Shown here piece after piece: positions 35,275 to 42,690 of a stretch of 64,000 bases of DNA. Location of the stretch: assembly GCA_964469565.1 (NCBI GenBank), contig CAYXZD010000008.1, positions 1 to 64,000 on the forward strand, read 5' to 3'. The DNA comes from GCA-2720975 sp964469565. Its GTDB lineage: Bacteria; Planctomycetota; UBA1135; GCA-002686595. A program made the translations under genes and the position numbers. Positions within the stretch are counted from its first letter, which is position 1. The number at the start of each line of letters is the position of its first letter. The notes under the pieces were generated by a model. That model saw only the letters and a list, made by a program, of their open reading frames with translations. It searched no databases and was not told where the DNA came from.

Positions 35275-36078
35275 TCAGCCGAAGGGCAACGAGCGCTTTT
35301 GACGAGAGGAGGGCATCCCTCCGGCTAGGGTTCCTGAAAATAGGAATGCACCCTCAATTCTCCAACCCGGCCGAGGGGCAGGATGCCCGTCCTGCATGAG
35401 TTGCCACGGATTGACGAACAGGAGCAGCGGGCGCTCGGGGGCATCGGTCACAAGCAGGTCGACGGGTGCCCCGGAGAGGGGGTTGCGCAGGTGCCGGATG
35501 GACTGGATTCGCAAAGAGACTTCGGAACATCCGCCGGGTGCATCCTCGGCACCGATAGGGGCGACCACTGCTCCACGACGTTGGTCCAGGTACCCGCGCT
35601 GTGTTCCACCGTCATTGGGTCCAATGTAATCCACATGCAGCGCGTAGCCAGCTACGCTAATGGCAATGACGTGGCCATTCTCGACCGGGGCATGCAAACG
35701 GGAGGCATCCACGATCCATGCGGCGATACGGTAAGCACCGGGGCCATGGTTGATTCCGGGCGGATCCGGATCACAGGGGCTTGTGGGGCACGCCCATCCC
35801 GTGAGTAGCGCGTCATGAGGTGAGTCGGGAACGCGTTTGAGAGTCTCGACGGCAATGCGTAGGCGTTGATGGGATCTGAAGTGGGGGAGCAGCGTCCAGA
35901 ACCCCTGACCCTCTTCACGGTCGAGGCGAACCTCAAGCCCTGCACCGAGCGGCAGACGCATGTGCCGCGTGGAATCTCCGCGCCAGGGTGCGGGCTCGCC
36001 TTGGGCCCGTACCCTATCCACGAGTTCGTCGTAGTCCATGTCGGGGGAGAAACCGATGCATTCGAGGAGAAAGTCCAT
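35275..36078 (-). CDS. Hypothetical protein, unknown function
   Basis: A 267-aa soluble-looking protein beginning MDFLLECIGFSPDMDYDEL. It is rich in beta-strand-like segments (HVIAISVAGYALHVDYIG, PVDLLVTDAPERPLLLFVN) with no signal peptide. I do not recognise the family. The start at 36078 is preferred; the frame extends upstream to 36159 but with Arg/Thr-rich, non-conserved-looking residues. It is a single gene converging on the symporter gene with 30 nt between stops. Confidence 0.55.
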   Translation of the reverse strand: MDFLLECIGFSPDMDYDELVDRVRAQGEPAPWRGDSTRHMRLPLGAGLEVRLDREEGQGFWTLLPHFRSHQRLRIAVETLKRVPDSPHDALLTGWACPTSPCDPDPPGINHGPGAYRIAAWIVDASRLHAPVENGHVIAISVAGYALHVDYIGPNDGGTQRGYLDQRRGAVVAPIGAEDAPGGCSEVSLRIQSIRHLRNPLSGAPVDLLVTDAPERPLLLFVNPWQLMQDGHPAPRPGWRIEGAFLFSGTLAGGMPSSRQKRSLPFG

Positions 36079-36317
36079 GACGGAGGCGCGGCAGTGTTCG
36101 CGGGTCGTAGTGGACCCGTGTTGAGTACGGGTGTCGAGGCCTCGGGCGATTCTCCGCAAGCAGAAACGCCACTCTGGAGTACATCCGCCGAGTTACCGGG
36201 GTCGGGTTTGCGTCTCGAGGTTTCGGGTCAGGCCTAGGATGTGTCCTGAGGAAAGGGGAACCGTTGCCCACCCGATCTTCGGCGTGATAGGCCTAGGGTA
36301 GGAAAGAGCGTGCAGTC

Positions 36318-36323
36318 TAGGAT
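36318..36323 (+). promoter_or_regulatory. -10-like hexamer TAGGAT before the selenoprotein gene
   Basis: TAGGAT ends 7 nt before the ATG at 36331, consistent with a leaderless mRNA. It could also act weakly as AGGA ribosome binding. Confidence 0.35.
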
Positions 36324-36330
36324 AGGGCCC

Positions 36331-36921
36331 ATGACATGGATTCACACAGTTCAAGTAGGGGAGGCGACGGGGCGCCTCAAGCGCTCCTACGATGCGGCAG
36401 TCCAGCGGGCTGGTAGGGTCGCGGGAATCTTGCGGGCCATGAGTCTCTCCCCTGCGGTTCTGGATGCGAGCATGGGGTTGTACCAGCGCATCATGTACGC
36501 GCCCGAGGGTCTCAGTCGCGTGCAGCGCGAACTCCTGGCCACTGTGGTGAGCCAGACGAACGACTGTCACTACTGAATGCACTCCCATGGCGATGATCTC
36601 CGTGCTGAGATCGAAAAAGCGGGTGGAATGGGGCCTGAGACGCGACTCGAGTGGCTAAGGGACCTCCTTGCCGATTGGCACAGCGTGGAGCTTTCGCCAG
36701 TCGATAGGGCCCTCTGTGAGTTGGCTCACAAGCTGACTTGCACGCCTGGCTCAATGGTGGAGGGTGATATCGGCAACCTACGAGCCCAGGGCTTGGATGA
36801 CACATCCATCCATGATGCCGTGCAAGTTATCAGCTATTTCAACTACATCAATCGGGTTGCCGATGCAGTCCATGTGGATCTCGACGAGGGGATGCCTCCT
36901 TATCCTTCCGCGCCATCCTGA
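36331..36921 (+). CDS. AhpD-family peroxidase-related protein with in-frame TGA (probable selenocysteine)
   Basis: Read through the TGA at 36574-36576, this is one 196-residue protein of the carboxymuconolactone decarboxylase/AhpD superfamily, uncharacterised peroxidase-related group. Its N-terminal MTWIHTVQVGEATGRLK and C-terminal VISYFNYINRVADA both fit that group. The active site normally reads NxCxYCxxHxG-like. Here it is TNDCHY-Sec-MHSHGDDL, with Cys79 and the TGA at codon 82, exactly the second Cys of CxxC. A hairpin with bacterial SECIS geometry follows (36595-36612). Conventional gene calling would split it into 36331-36576 and a false gene at 36577. A nonsense mutation is the alternative. 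No sel genes are in the window. Confidence 0.82.
36595..36612 (+). promoter_or_regulatory. Bacterial SECIS-like hairpin downstream of the in-frame TGA
   Basis: GATCTC, loop CGTGCT, GAGATC: six perfect pairs plus a flanking T-G. The loop begins 24 nt after the TGA and has G as its second base. Known bacterial SECIS elements have the loop about 16-37 nt downstream with a G in the first two loop positions. A weaker lower stem (CCC and GC pairing with GC and GGG at 36619-36623) may extend it. Confidence 0.65.
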
Positions 36922-36974
36922 GGTGGTCGGACTCGAGTTGCCTTCTGCACGACCTGCATTCATGGTCAACGAAA

Positions 36975-37008
36975 GCGCGCCCCGACTCCAAAGGGAGGCG
37001 GGGCGCGC
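36975..37008. terminator. Strong GC hairpin between convergent genes
   Basis: GCGCGCCCCG pairs perfectly with CGGGGCGCGC, and inside it CTCC pairs with GGAG around a 4-nt loop, giving 14 pairs with one A-G mismatch. It lies 53 nt after the selenoprotein stop and is likely a bidirectional terminator, although it lacks a U-tract. Confidence 0.6.
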
Positions 37009-37019
37009 TCGCAGTTCTT

Positions 37020-37049
37020 GACCTCGCCGCATGGCGGTGCGGCAAGGTC
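37020..37049. terminator. Second hairpin between convergent genes
   Basis: GACCTCGCCGC pairs with GCGGCAAGGTC (ten of eleven pairs) around an 8-nt loop. It is 10 nt from the stop of the minus-strand gene at 37060 and so is the nearer terminator for that gene. Confidence 0.55.
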
Positions 37050-37059
37050 GGTGTTTGCG

Positions 37060-37299
37060 TTAGTAGCGCACTTGGCCTACGTCGCTGATGTTGAAGTTCA
37101 CTGAGTACTCTTTATCTGCGTCAATCACACGACCCGTCCCCTTCAGGGGATTGAAGATGATGGCACCCTTTGCGGATCTACCGTCCTTGAACACAATGGT
37201 TCCACACTCTGCGGTTTTGGCTGCTAGGAGGGCGTCGTAGATTTTCTCAGGGGGCATTTGGCGATTCCTTGGAGTAGTGGTCTTGTCGGTTAGCGACAT
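37060..37299 (-). CDS. Small hypothetical protein
   Basis: A 79-aa protein starting MSLTDKTTTPRNRQMPPEK. After a helical N-terminus come alternating beta-strand-like segments (AECGTIVFKDGRSAKGAIIF, GRVIDADKEYSVNFNIS), which could be a small beta-barrel. No family was recognised. Its start overlaps the end of the second Nudix gene by 10 nt, so it is probably in the same operon. Two hairpins lie just after its stop. Confidence 0.55.
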   Translation of the reverse strand: MSLTDKTTTPRNRQMPPEKIYDALLAAKTAECGTIVFKDGRSAKGAIIFNPLKGTGRVIDADKEYSVNFNISDVGQVRY

Positions 37300-38108
37300 G
37301 GAGTGAGATCCTCTGCTGCGGAGAGATGGCCCGCGTGGGCCGAAGATGGGTGGCAGGAATGAGCAGATACAAGTCGGTCGAGATGTGCGATGAGCAGACT
37401 CGACCAAGTTTCAAAGTTGGCGCCATCGGATTGGAGCTGATTCAATTGATTCACCGAGACGAAACTCCCTTCGAGTTGGTCTACCTCGCGGATCGATACG
37501 TCCCCGTGGACCACGATCACCTGGACCAACCCGACATGGACGGCTCCGACAGGATTGGAGTCGTCGTTCAATAGCCCCACGCGGTGGACCTCATAGGGTC
37601 CCTCGATGGAGAGTTCTTCTTCGGCCACCTCGCGAATGGTTGCGGCGGCAATGGGGTCGCCTAGGGGGCCTTGGGAGGCAGCGGAGACCGATTCGGTCCC
37701 ATTTTCGTGCACATCCTCCGGATTGATATGCCCTCCTACCCCAAGGGAGAGCTTGTCGTGTAGGCGGGATTCGCCCCCTGCTTTCGTGCGCTTCAAACAC
37801 ATGATTTGGGCTTCCTGACCGTCTTGAGCCGGGCGCAAGATGAGGGAATAGGGGATCACCTGCTTGAGGCTGGGTGAGCGCTCAGCGTATTCGCGTTCCA
37901 CAAAGAACCCGTGTTCTTGTACACAGGTATTGAACGACTCTTCGCAGGCCCATTCGTCGCCATTGTCTTGATCGACTGTGCCTAGGTCGGACCCTGGATC
38001 GGACCCTGGATCGGATCCTGGTTCGGACCCTGGGGTGAACAGCTGAACTCCGTGCGGGTAGCTCTTCGGAAAGAGGTGACTGCGCGGGATGACGAAGACA
38101 AATTCCAT
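37290..38108 (-). CDS. Nudix-fold phosphoesterase-like protein
   Basis: A 272-aa protein. The N-terminal MEFVFVIPRSHLFPKSYP resembles a group of Nudix proteins with an FVFVVPR-type lead-in. The Nudix box is present but split: LSLGVGGHINPED, then about 20 inserted residues, then AATIREVAEEEL. The catalytic REVxEE is intact. Near residue 30 a Gly/Ser/Asp/Pro linker is encoded by four 12-bp tandem repeats. The substrate is unknown. The ATG at 38108 fits the conserved N-terminus; an in-frame GTG at 38267 would add 53 residues of low quality. Confidence 0.65.
   Translation of the reverse strand: MEFVFVIPRSHLFPKSYPHGVQLFTPGSEPGSDPGSDPGSDLGTVDQDNGDEWACEESFNTCVQEHGFFVEREYAERSPSLKQVIPYSLILRPAQDGQEAQIMCLKRTKAGGESRLHDKLSLGVGGHINPEDVHENGTESVSAASQGPLGDPIAAATIREVAEEELSIEGPYEVHRVGLLNDDSNPVGAVHVGLVQVIVVHGDVSIREVDQLEGSFVSVNQLNQLQSDGANFETWSSLLIAHLDRLVSAHSCHPSSAHAGHLSAAEDLTPCR
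37987..38034 (-). repeat. Four 12-bp tandem repeats (PGSD linker)
   Basis: TCGGACCCTGGA-type units occur four times in a row, the first two identical, encoding Pro-Gly-Ser-Asp/Glu repeats in the Nudix-like protein. Copy number is likely to vary. Confidence 0.85.
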
Positions 38109-38449
38109 GAATAGTGGCAGCAGAGAATTGCGGTGAACTGCCGAGTTCGGAAATGGGTAGGATTCTGGATCGATGTGCACACAAGCAAGTGCGCTGAGCG
38201 GTTCCGAAATCCAATGAGAGGAGAAGGATCGTCCCGAACGATTCCGGGAGGCATGGGTGCGGATCACTCCATGCGCTTGGCTCCGACTGTATCACACTTT
38301 CCGAATCCGTCAACATGGTGTTCACAAGTTGACGGCACTTGCGATTGCACTAGGAAAAACCTTCGGTCTCAACTCTGCCGAATCGTTAGTGCACCGCGAT
38401 TGAGTTGACGGGGTCGTGAATTGGGCACCCCCGGCAATCAGGGCAAGAT
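38109..38449. other. 341-nt gap between the Nudix-like gene and rnpB
   Basis: It contains the promoter candidate at 38286-38313. Otherwise I see only short non-coding frames and no strong hairpin that would serve as an rnpB terminator. Confidence 0.5.
38286..38313 (-). promoter_or_regulatory. Sigma-70-like promoter for the Nudix-like gene
   Basis: On the minus strand TTGACG, a 16-nt spacer, then TACAGT. The predicted start near 38279 gives a leader of about 170 nt before the ATG at 38108. Confidence 0.45.
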
Positions 38450-38865
38450 GGAAGTGAGAGGTCCGGTAAGCCGGGTTCTGTTCCCCCTTGAAAGGGGGCG
38501 ACGACCATTTCTCTAGGACCGTAGTTGCCTACGGCCTCGAACGACCTACCCGGAAGGCGTAAGTGCGGGTCATCACTTGTTGTACCTTCCCTATTTGGTC
38601 TTTCTCCAGGTGGGGTTTACCATGCCAGCCCTGTCACCAGGAACCGCGGTGCGCTCTTACCGCACCCTTTCAGCCTTACCGCCCGCACCGAAGTACGGGG
38701 TTGGCGGTCTACTCTCTGTTGCACTTTCCCTAGCTTCGCAGCCGGTTGCCGTTAGCAACCACCTCGACCCGAGGAGCCCGGACTTTCCTCTCTGTCCACG
38801 GCCCCTAGTCCGGTTGCCCGGTCCAGTACCGATAAACAGAGCGGCCGTCTGGACCTCTCACTTCC
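38450..38865 (-). ncRNA. rnpB: RNase P RNA, bacterial type A
   Basis: About 416 nt. The 5' and 3' ends pair as helix P1: GGAAGTGAGAGGTCC at the 5' end (near 38865) and its exact complement ending at 38450. Just inside the 5' part is the universal GAGGAAAGTCCGGGCTC segment (complement at 38774-38794). The 3' part has the AACCCGGCTTACCGG segment preceding P1. It is the catalytic RNA that removes 5' leaders from tRNA precursors. A TACAAT -10 box lies 6 nt upstream of the predicted first base. Confidence 0.95.
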
Positions 38866-38871
38866 GCGACC

Positions 38872-38877
38872 ATTGTA
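38872..38877 (-). promoter_or_regulatory. -10 element TACAAT of rnpB
   Basis: TACAAT on the minus strand ends 6 nt before the predicted 5' end at 38865, the spacing expected for a transcription start at that base. The -35 region is not clear. Confidence 0.55.
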
Positions 38878-38961
38878 GCCCCAATGCCCAGGAAAGGGCT
38901 AGGATCTGTGCTCACCCCACCGGGCCCTCGGATGCCGAGTCCGGGCCCCCTCAGAGTCCTG

Positions 38962-40968
38962 ATGAAACTGCACCACGCCCTCTCTCTCCCCCTACTCATG
39001 GCGCTCCTAGGGTGGGCCAACGCCCCTGAGGGCCCCGCTGTACAGGATTTGGAGTCGCTAGTGCGTGATTTTCGGCGGGCGGCGGTGCGCCAGGCTGACG
39101 AGGAGGGGCAAGCGGCGGCGCGAGCGGCCCTCGCCCGGTTGGTGGCCAGTGCTGATGCGGATGCTTGGGGAAGCCTCGCCCAGGAGTACGGACAGTGTGC
39201 ACAGCGACAGGCCGAGGTTGATGAGGATCGACGGGTGACCGTGGCGCGCCTCGATCAGGCTCGGCGATTGCTCGAAGGGCTCGAGCTGCGGTCGAAGCAA
39301 GATCAGAGTTTGGCTAAGGTGGTCGAATCGCAAAAGCGATCCGCTGAGCGCATGGCCGAAAAACTCGAGGGACTGGCCGAGAAAGAAGAACAGCTTTCCC
39401 AGTGGGGTGACTCCTTGTTGGCGGCGGGAGAGAAACTCCTGGCCAGCTTGCGAGCATCCGAAGCAAGGGGGATTCACAAGGGCTTGTGGGCTGAGGTCGA
39501 AAAGGGGACTGATGTGGGCGCTCGGCTAGCAGCGGTAGCATGGATCGGCCGAGTGGGTGGACCCGATAGCTGCATAGAACTCCAGAAGCATGTTGCGTCC
39601 TTGGCCGCTGATGCCTTGCGCCTAGAACGCGGTCTCCCTCGCAAGGAGGCCGAGGTGCGCAAGATGGAGGCGCGTCTACAGAAAGAGAGCGAACAGTCTG
39701 GGGGGAGGCTGTCCGCGGCAAGTGCGTCGCAGTATGAATCAGTCAAACGGGAGGCGGCCCAAGACCGATACGATTTGACTCTGATGGGGGCACTCGCCGA
39801 TGCATGTGTGTTGGCTGGTGGGTCTTGTTTAGGTCGGGCAAAAGGAAAGGAACTTGACAAGACCCTTGCAGCCCTCGTGAAAGCCCAACGCAAGGCTCGC
39901 AGCGGGTCTCGCCTACGCAGCTTGGACTTGATTGCTGCGGCGGCCAATGAACCTGCCGCAGCGGCGTTGCTGGAGATTCTTGCAGCGGAGTCTGAACCCC
40001 TTGTGATTGCCACGCTCTTGGAGGGCCTGGCCCCTCGGGGGGCTGGGGTTTTGTCCGTCGAGCAGGCCTGTGAGTTTCTGGGGCACGAAAGCTGGATTGT
40101 GCAGCGAGCCGCCATTGAGGCCCTCGTCGTCTTAGGGCGTGCGGAAGCCGTAAAACCCATGATTGAAGCTCTCGAAGGGGCCAAGGGGCGCCTTCAGACC
40201 GATCTGCGCGGCGGTCTCGTGGCGCTTACGGGCCAGGACCATCGGACCAATGTCACCCTTTGGAGCAACTGGTGGAGGGATGCCCAGGAGGGGTTTGTCG
40301 TGCTCGAGGGGCGGGGCGGATTGGGGGCGGCCTTGGGTGCCGAGGGTGAGGTGGGCATGACGTTTTTTGGCATCACGACTACGAGTCAGCGAGTTTTGTT
40401 CTTGCTCGATCTATCGGGTTCCATGAACTTTTCCATGGTTGCACGCAACAACCCAACGGATGCGGCGGATGTGCCACCTGACTTGCCGCGTGGTCACGAG
40501 CAATCGCGTCTGGAGGCGGCCAAGGGGGATTTGGGGCGCGCATTGGGGGGCTTGCGAGAATCTGCACTCTTCAATCTCATCCTCTATGCGTCGGACGTCT
40601 GGACTTGGCAGGACGAGCTTGTCGAGATGGAAGGCGAGCAACGCGTCGAGGTCCAGGAATACGTGCAGCGTCTCTCGGCTTCGGGTGGAACAAACATCTA
40701 CGGCGCCTTGCGCGCAGCATTCGAAATCGCTGGCGTGGATGGGGGAGATGAATGGGATCATCCCAAGATCGATACGCTCTTCCTGCTGACGGATGGTCGC
40801 CCCTCCGTGGGTTTGACCACCAGTCCGCGTGAGATTCTGGCTTATGTTCGCGACATGAATGAGTCGGGCGGAATTGTGATTCACACCATTGGACTCTCTG
40901 GTGCGCAAGACGCTTACTTGTTGAGCGAGCTCGCCAAGCAAAACGGCGGGACCTACGTTGGACGCTAG
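38962..40968 (+). CDS. Exported VWA-domain protein with coiled coil and HEAT-like region
   Basis: A 668-aa protein with a signal peptide (LHHALSLPLLMALLGWANA). The order is a charged helical/coiled-coil region (to about residue 230), HEAT-like repeats in the middle (ESEPLVIATLLEGLAPRG, SWIVQRAAIEALVVLGRAEA), and a C-terminal von Willebrand A domain. The VWA domain has a MIDAS motif DLSGS at residues 483-487, and SGGTNIYGAL and LLTDGRPSVG supply the other metal ligands. It probably binds a protein partner through the metal in the periplasm. An upstream ATG at 38884 is not preferred because it would run into the rnpB promoter region. Confidence 0.82.
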   Translation: MKLHHALSLPLLMALLGWANAPEGPAVQDLESLVRDFRRAAVRQADEEGQAAARAALARLVASADADAWGSLAQEYGQCAQRQAEVDEDRRVTVARLDQARRLLEGLELRSKQDQSLAKVVESQKRSAERMAEKLEGLAEKEEQLSQWGDSLLAAGEKLLASLRASEARGIHKGLWAEVEKGTDVGARLAAVAWIGRVGGPDSCIELQKHVASLAADALRLERGLPRKEAEVRKMEARLQKESEQSGGRLSAASASQYESVKREAAQDRYDLTLMGALADACVLAGGSCLGRAKGKELDKTLAALVKAQRKARSGSRLRSLDLIAAAANEPAAAALLEILAAESEPLVIATLLEGLAPRGAGVLSVEQACEFLGHESWIVQRAAIEALVVLGRAEAVKPMIEALEGAKGRLQTDLRGGLVALTGQDHRTNVTLWSNWWRDAQEGFVVLEGRGGLGAALGAEGEVGMTFFGITTTSQRVLFLLDLSGSMNFSMVARNNPTDAADVPPDLPRGHEQSRLEAAKGDLGRALGGLRESALFNLILYASDVWTWQDELVEMEGEQRVEVQEYVQRLSASGGTNIYGALRAAFEIAGVDGGDEWDHPKIDTLFLLTDGRPSVGLTTSPREILAYVRDMNESGGIVIHTIGLSGAQDAYLLSELAKQNGGTYVGR

Positions 40969-40997
40969 AACTGCCAGTCACTGACAAGGTTTGCATC

Positions 40998-41882
40998 ATG
41001 GATGATTTCACTCTCACCAATCTCGAATTGCGAGAATCCACACCCACCGGTGAGGAGGCGGCTGGGCTTTCTCACGCAACCATGAAAGGAATGGTCCTTC
41101 TGACGGTCTTGGAGATGGCCGCTGACGGAGAGCCGCGTGGATCGGTGAGCATTGTGCACGATGCAGGGGACACGGGTGAACGCTACCTCGACGTGGGCCG
41201 GGCATTGACCCGTGCTGGCTGGGCAGTGGCTCTGCCGGATCTGCGTGGTCACGGACGGACGGAGGGCGAGCGGGGTCATAGTGCTGGCTTACTGGAAGTC
41301 CAACGGGACCTCGGGGCGATTCAAGACCATCTGGCCTATCGCATGCCCGATGAGCCCAAGATTCTTGTTGGCCAAGGCCTAGGGGCGCTTCAGGCCTTGT
41401 CTTTTGCCATAGAGTGTCCTGGCCAACTGGCCGCTCTGGTCCTCGTGAGCCCCCTGCACGAGCCGGCCTTTGTGCCGCCCACGCCCCCGGGTGGATTGGG
41501 CCGATTGCTGGGCAAGAAACTCAAAGATGATGCTCCCGGTTCCATCGGTTGGACTGCGGGCCAGCTTGTCGCAGGCGGTGACCCTGCCCTTTGGGAAGAT
41601 CATCCACAGACGCATGATGTCATCACCCTTCGTGCACAGGAACAGGCTGGGGAAGCTGCTAGGCGCTACCTCCCCCGCCTAGCTGAGGTGGATGTACCGG
41701 TGCTTGTGATTCACGGGGGGCAGGACCCGATCGCCTCTCCCGAGCTCAGCCAGGCCCTCGTCGGTGAGGGGGTCGACACCTACCTGATCGAGAATCTGTT
41801 TCATCATTGCTTGCAAGGGCCAGGAAGTGAAGTCGCCCATGCTCACCTCGTGGAATGGCTGGACCGCGTGCTCCCGCGCTAG
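40998..41882 (+). CDS. Alpha/beta-hydrolase fold protein lacking the Ser nucleophile
   Basis: A 294-aa protein of the monoacylglycerol-lipase/lysophospholipase-like group. The fold is clear: VALPDLRGHGRTEG in the oxyanion region, the nucleophile-elbow segment ILVGQGLGALQAL, the acid segment VLVIHGGQDPIAS (Asp243) and the late His pair NLFHHCLQG (269-270). The elbow should be GxSxG but reads G-Q-G-L-G, with Gly127 where Ser belongs; one base separates GGC from the Ser codon AGC. Either it is catalytically dead or this genome carries a recent mutation. It lies 29 nt after the VWA gene. Confidence 0.8.
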   Translation: MDDFTLTNLELRESTPTGEEAAGLSHATMKGMVLLTVLEMAADGEPRGSVSIVHDAGDTGERYLDVGRALTRAGWAVALPDLRGHGRTEGERGHSAGLLEVQRDLGAIQDHLAYRMPDEPKILVGQGLGALQALSFAIECPGQLAALVLVSPLHEPAFVPPTPPGGLGRLLGKKLKDDAPGSIGWTAGQLVAGGDPALWEDHPQTHDVITLRAQEQAGEAARRYLPRLAEVDVPVLVIHGGQDPIASPELSQALVGEGVDTYLIENLFHHCLQGPGSEVAHAHLVEWLDRVLPR

Positions 41883-41980
41883 CCGATCCAACGAGTGTGC
41901 GCTCGCTTCCACATATTCGCCGACTGCCGTACCCGAGGCTGTTTCCGGATTGAGGGCCAGCGGGTTGAGGGTGTGTTCGC

Positions 41981-42559
41981 CTACGACGTGCGGATCATGC
42001 TTAGGAACTCGCGCCGGGTGTCGGAGTTCTTGCGAAACGCCCCAGTCATGCGGCTCGTCACGGTAGCTGCGCTGGGCTTCATCACGCCACGCGTCGTCAT
42101 GCATTGGTGCTTGGCCTCTATGACTACCGCAACGCCGCGTGGTTCAAGGACCCGGGCGATTGTGTCGGCAATCTGTACGGTGAGCTTCTCCTGGATTTGG
42201 AGCCTGCGCGCATAGACTTCCACTACCCGAGCGAGTTTGCTGATGCCTACCACACGCTTATTGGGTAGGTATCCCACGTGCGCCACGCCTATGAAGGGGA
42301 CCATGTGGTGCTCGCAATGCGAGTGCAGACAGATATCGCGTACCGTCACCATCTCATCGTAGCCCTCGACCTCTTCGAAGGTCTTGGTGAGCAGTTCGTC
42401 GGCATTCTCCTCATAGCCCCGGAAGAACTGCTGGTAGGAGCGCACAACCCGTGCTGGTGTTTCAACAAGGCCCTCGCGCGTAGGATCGTCCCCGGCGTAG
42501 GCGATGAGGGTGCGCACGGCGTTTTCGGCGTCATTCTGGGTGGGGCGTGGGTTGGACAT
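41981..42559 (-). CDS. folE: GTP cyclohydrolase I
   Basis: A 192-aa enzyme. The zinc and active-site motif HSHCEHHMVPFIGVAHVGY, PNKRVVGISKLARVVEVYAR and LTVQIADTI match FolE. It converts GTP to dihydroneopterin triphosphate, the first step of folate (or biopterin) synthesis; folP of the same pathway is at 58048-59181. TATTCT lies 6 nt before the ATG. It is a single gene. Confidence 0.95.
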   Translation of the reverse strand: MSNPRPTQNDAENAVRTLIAYAGDDPTREGLVETPARVVRSYQQFFRGYEENADELLTKTFEEVEGYDEMVTVRDICLHSHCEHHMVPFIGVAHVGYLPNKRVVGISKLARVVEVYARRLQIQEKLTVQIADTIARVLEPRGVAVVIEAKHQCMTTRGVMKPSAATVTSRMTGAFRKNSDTRREFLSMIRTS

Positions 42560-42565
42560 GCCCTG

Positions 42566-42571
42566 AGAATA
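42566..42571 (-). promoter_or_regulatory. -10-like hexamer TATTCT before folE
   Basis: TATTCT matches the -10 consensus at four of six positions and ends 6 nt before the ATG at 42559, a good leaderless candidate. Confidence 0.45.
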
Positions 42572-42690
42572 GTCCGATCGGCGGCCGGAGGGGAGTGGGG
42601 GAGGACCGAAAGGGCGCCCTTGAACGCTGTGTTCACTGTTTGGGGTTCTGTTATTCTCCCCGCAGTGATTTGCCCCGCCCGTATTGATCT

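Noticed and set aside
36577..36921. A separate 114-aa gene starting at the ATG just after the TGA
   Set aside because: It begins in the middle of the AhpD active-site motif, in phase with the upstream frame, has no own ribosome site, and only makes sense as the second half of one protein.
38577..39029. A 150-aa plus-strand frame across rnpB
   Set aside because: The region is the RNase P RNA with its P1 helix and conserved core; the peptide is Pro-rich and lacks any motif.
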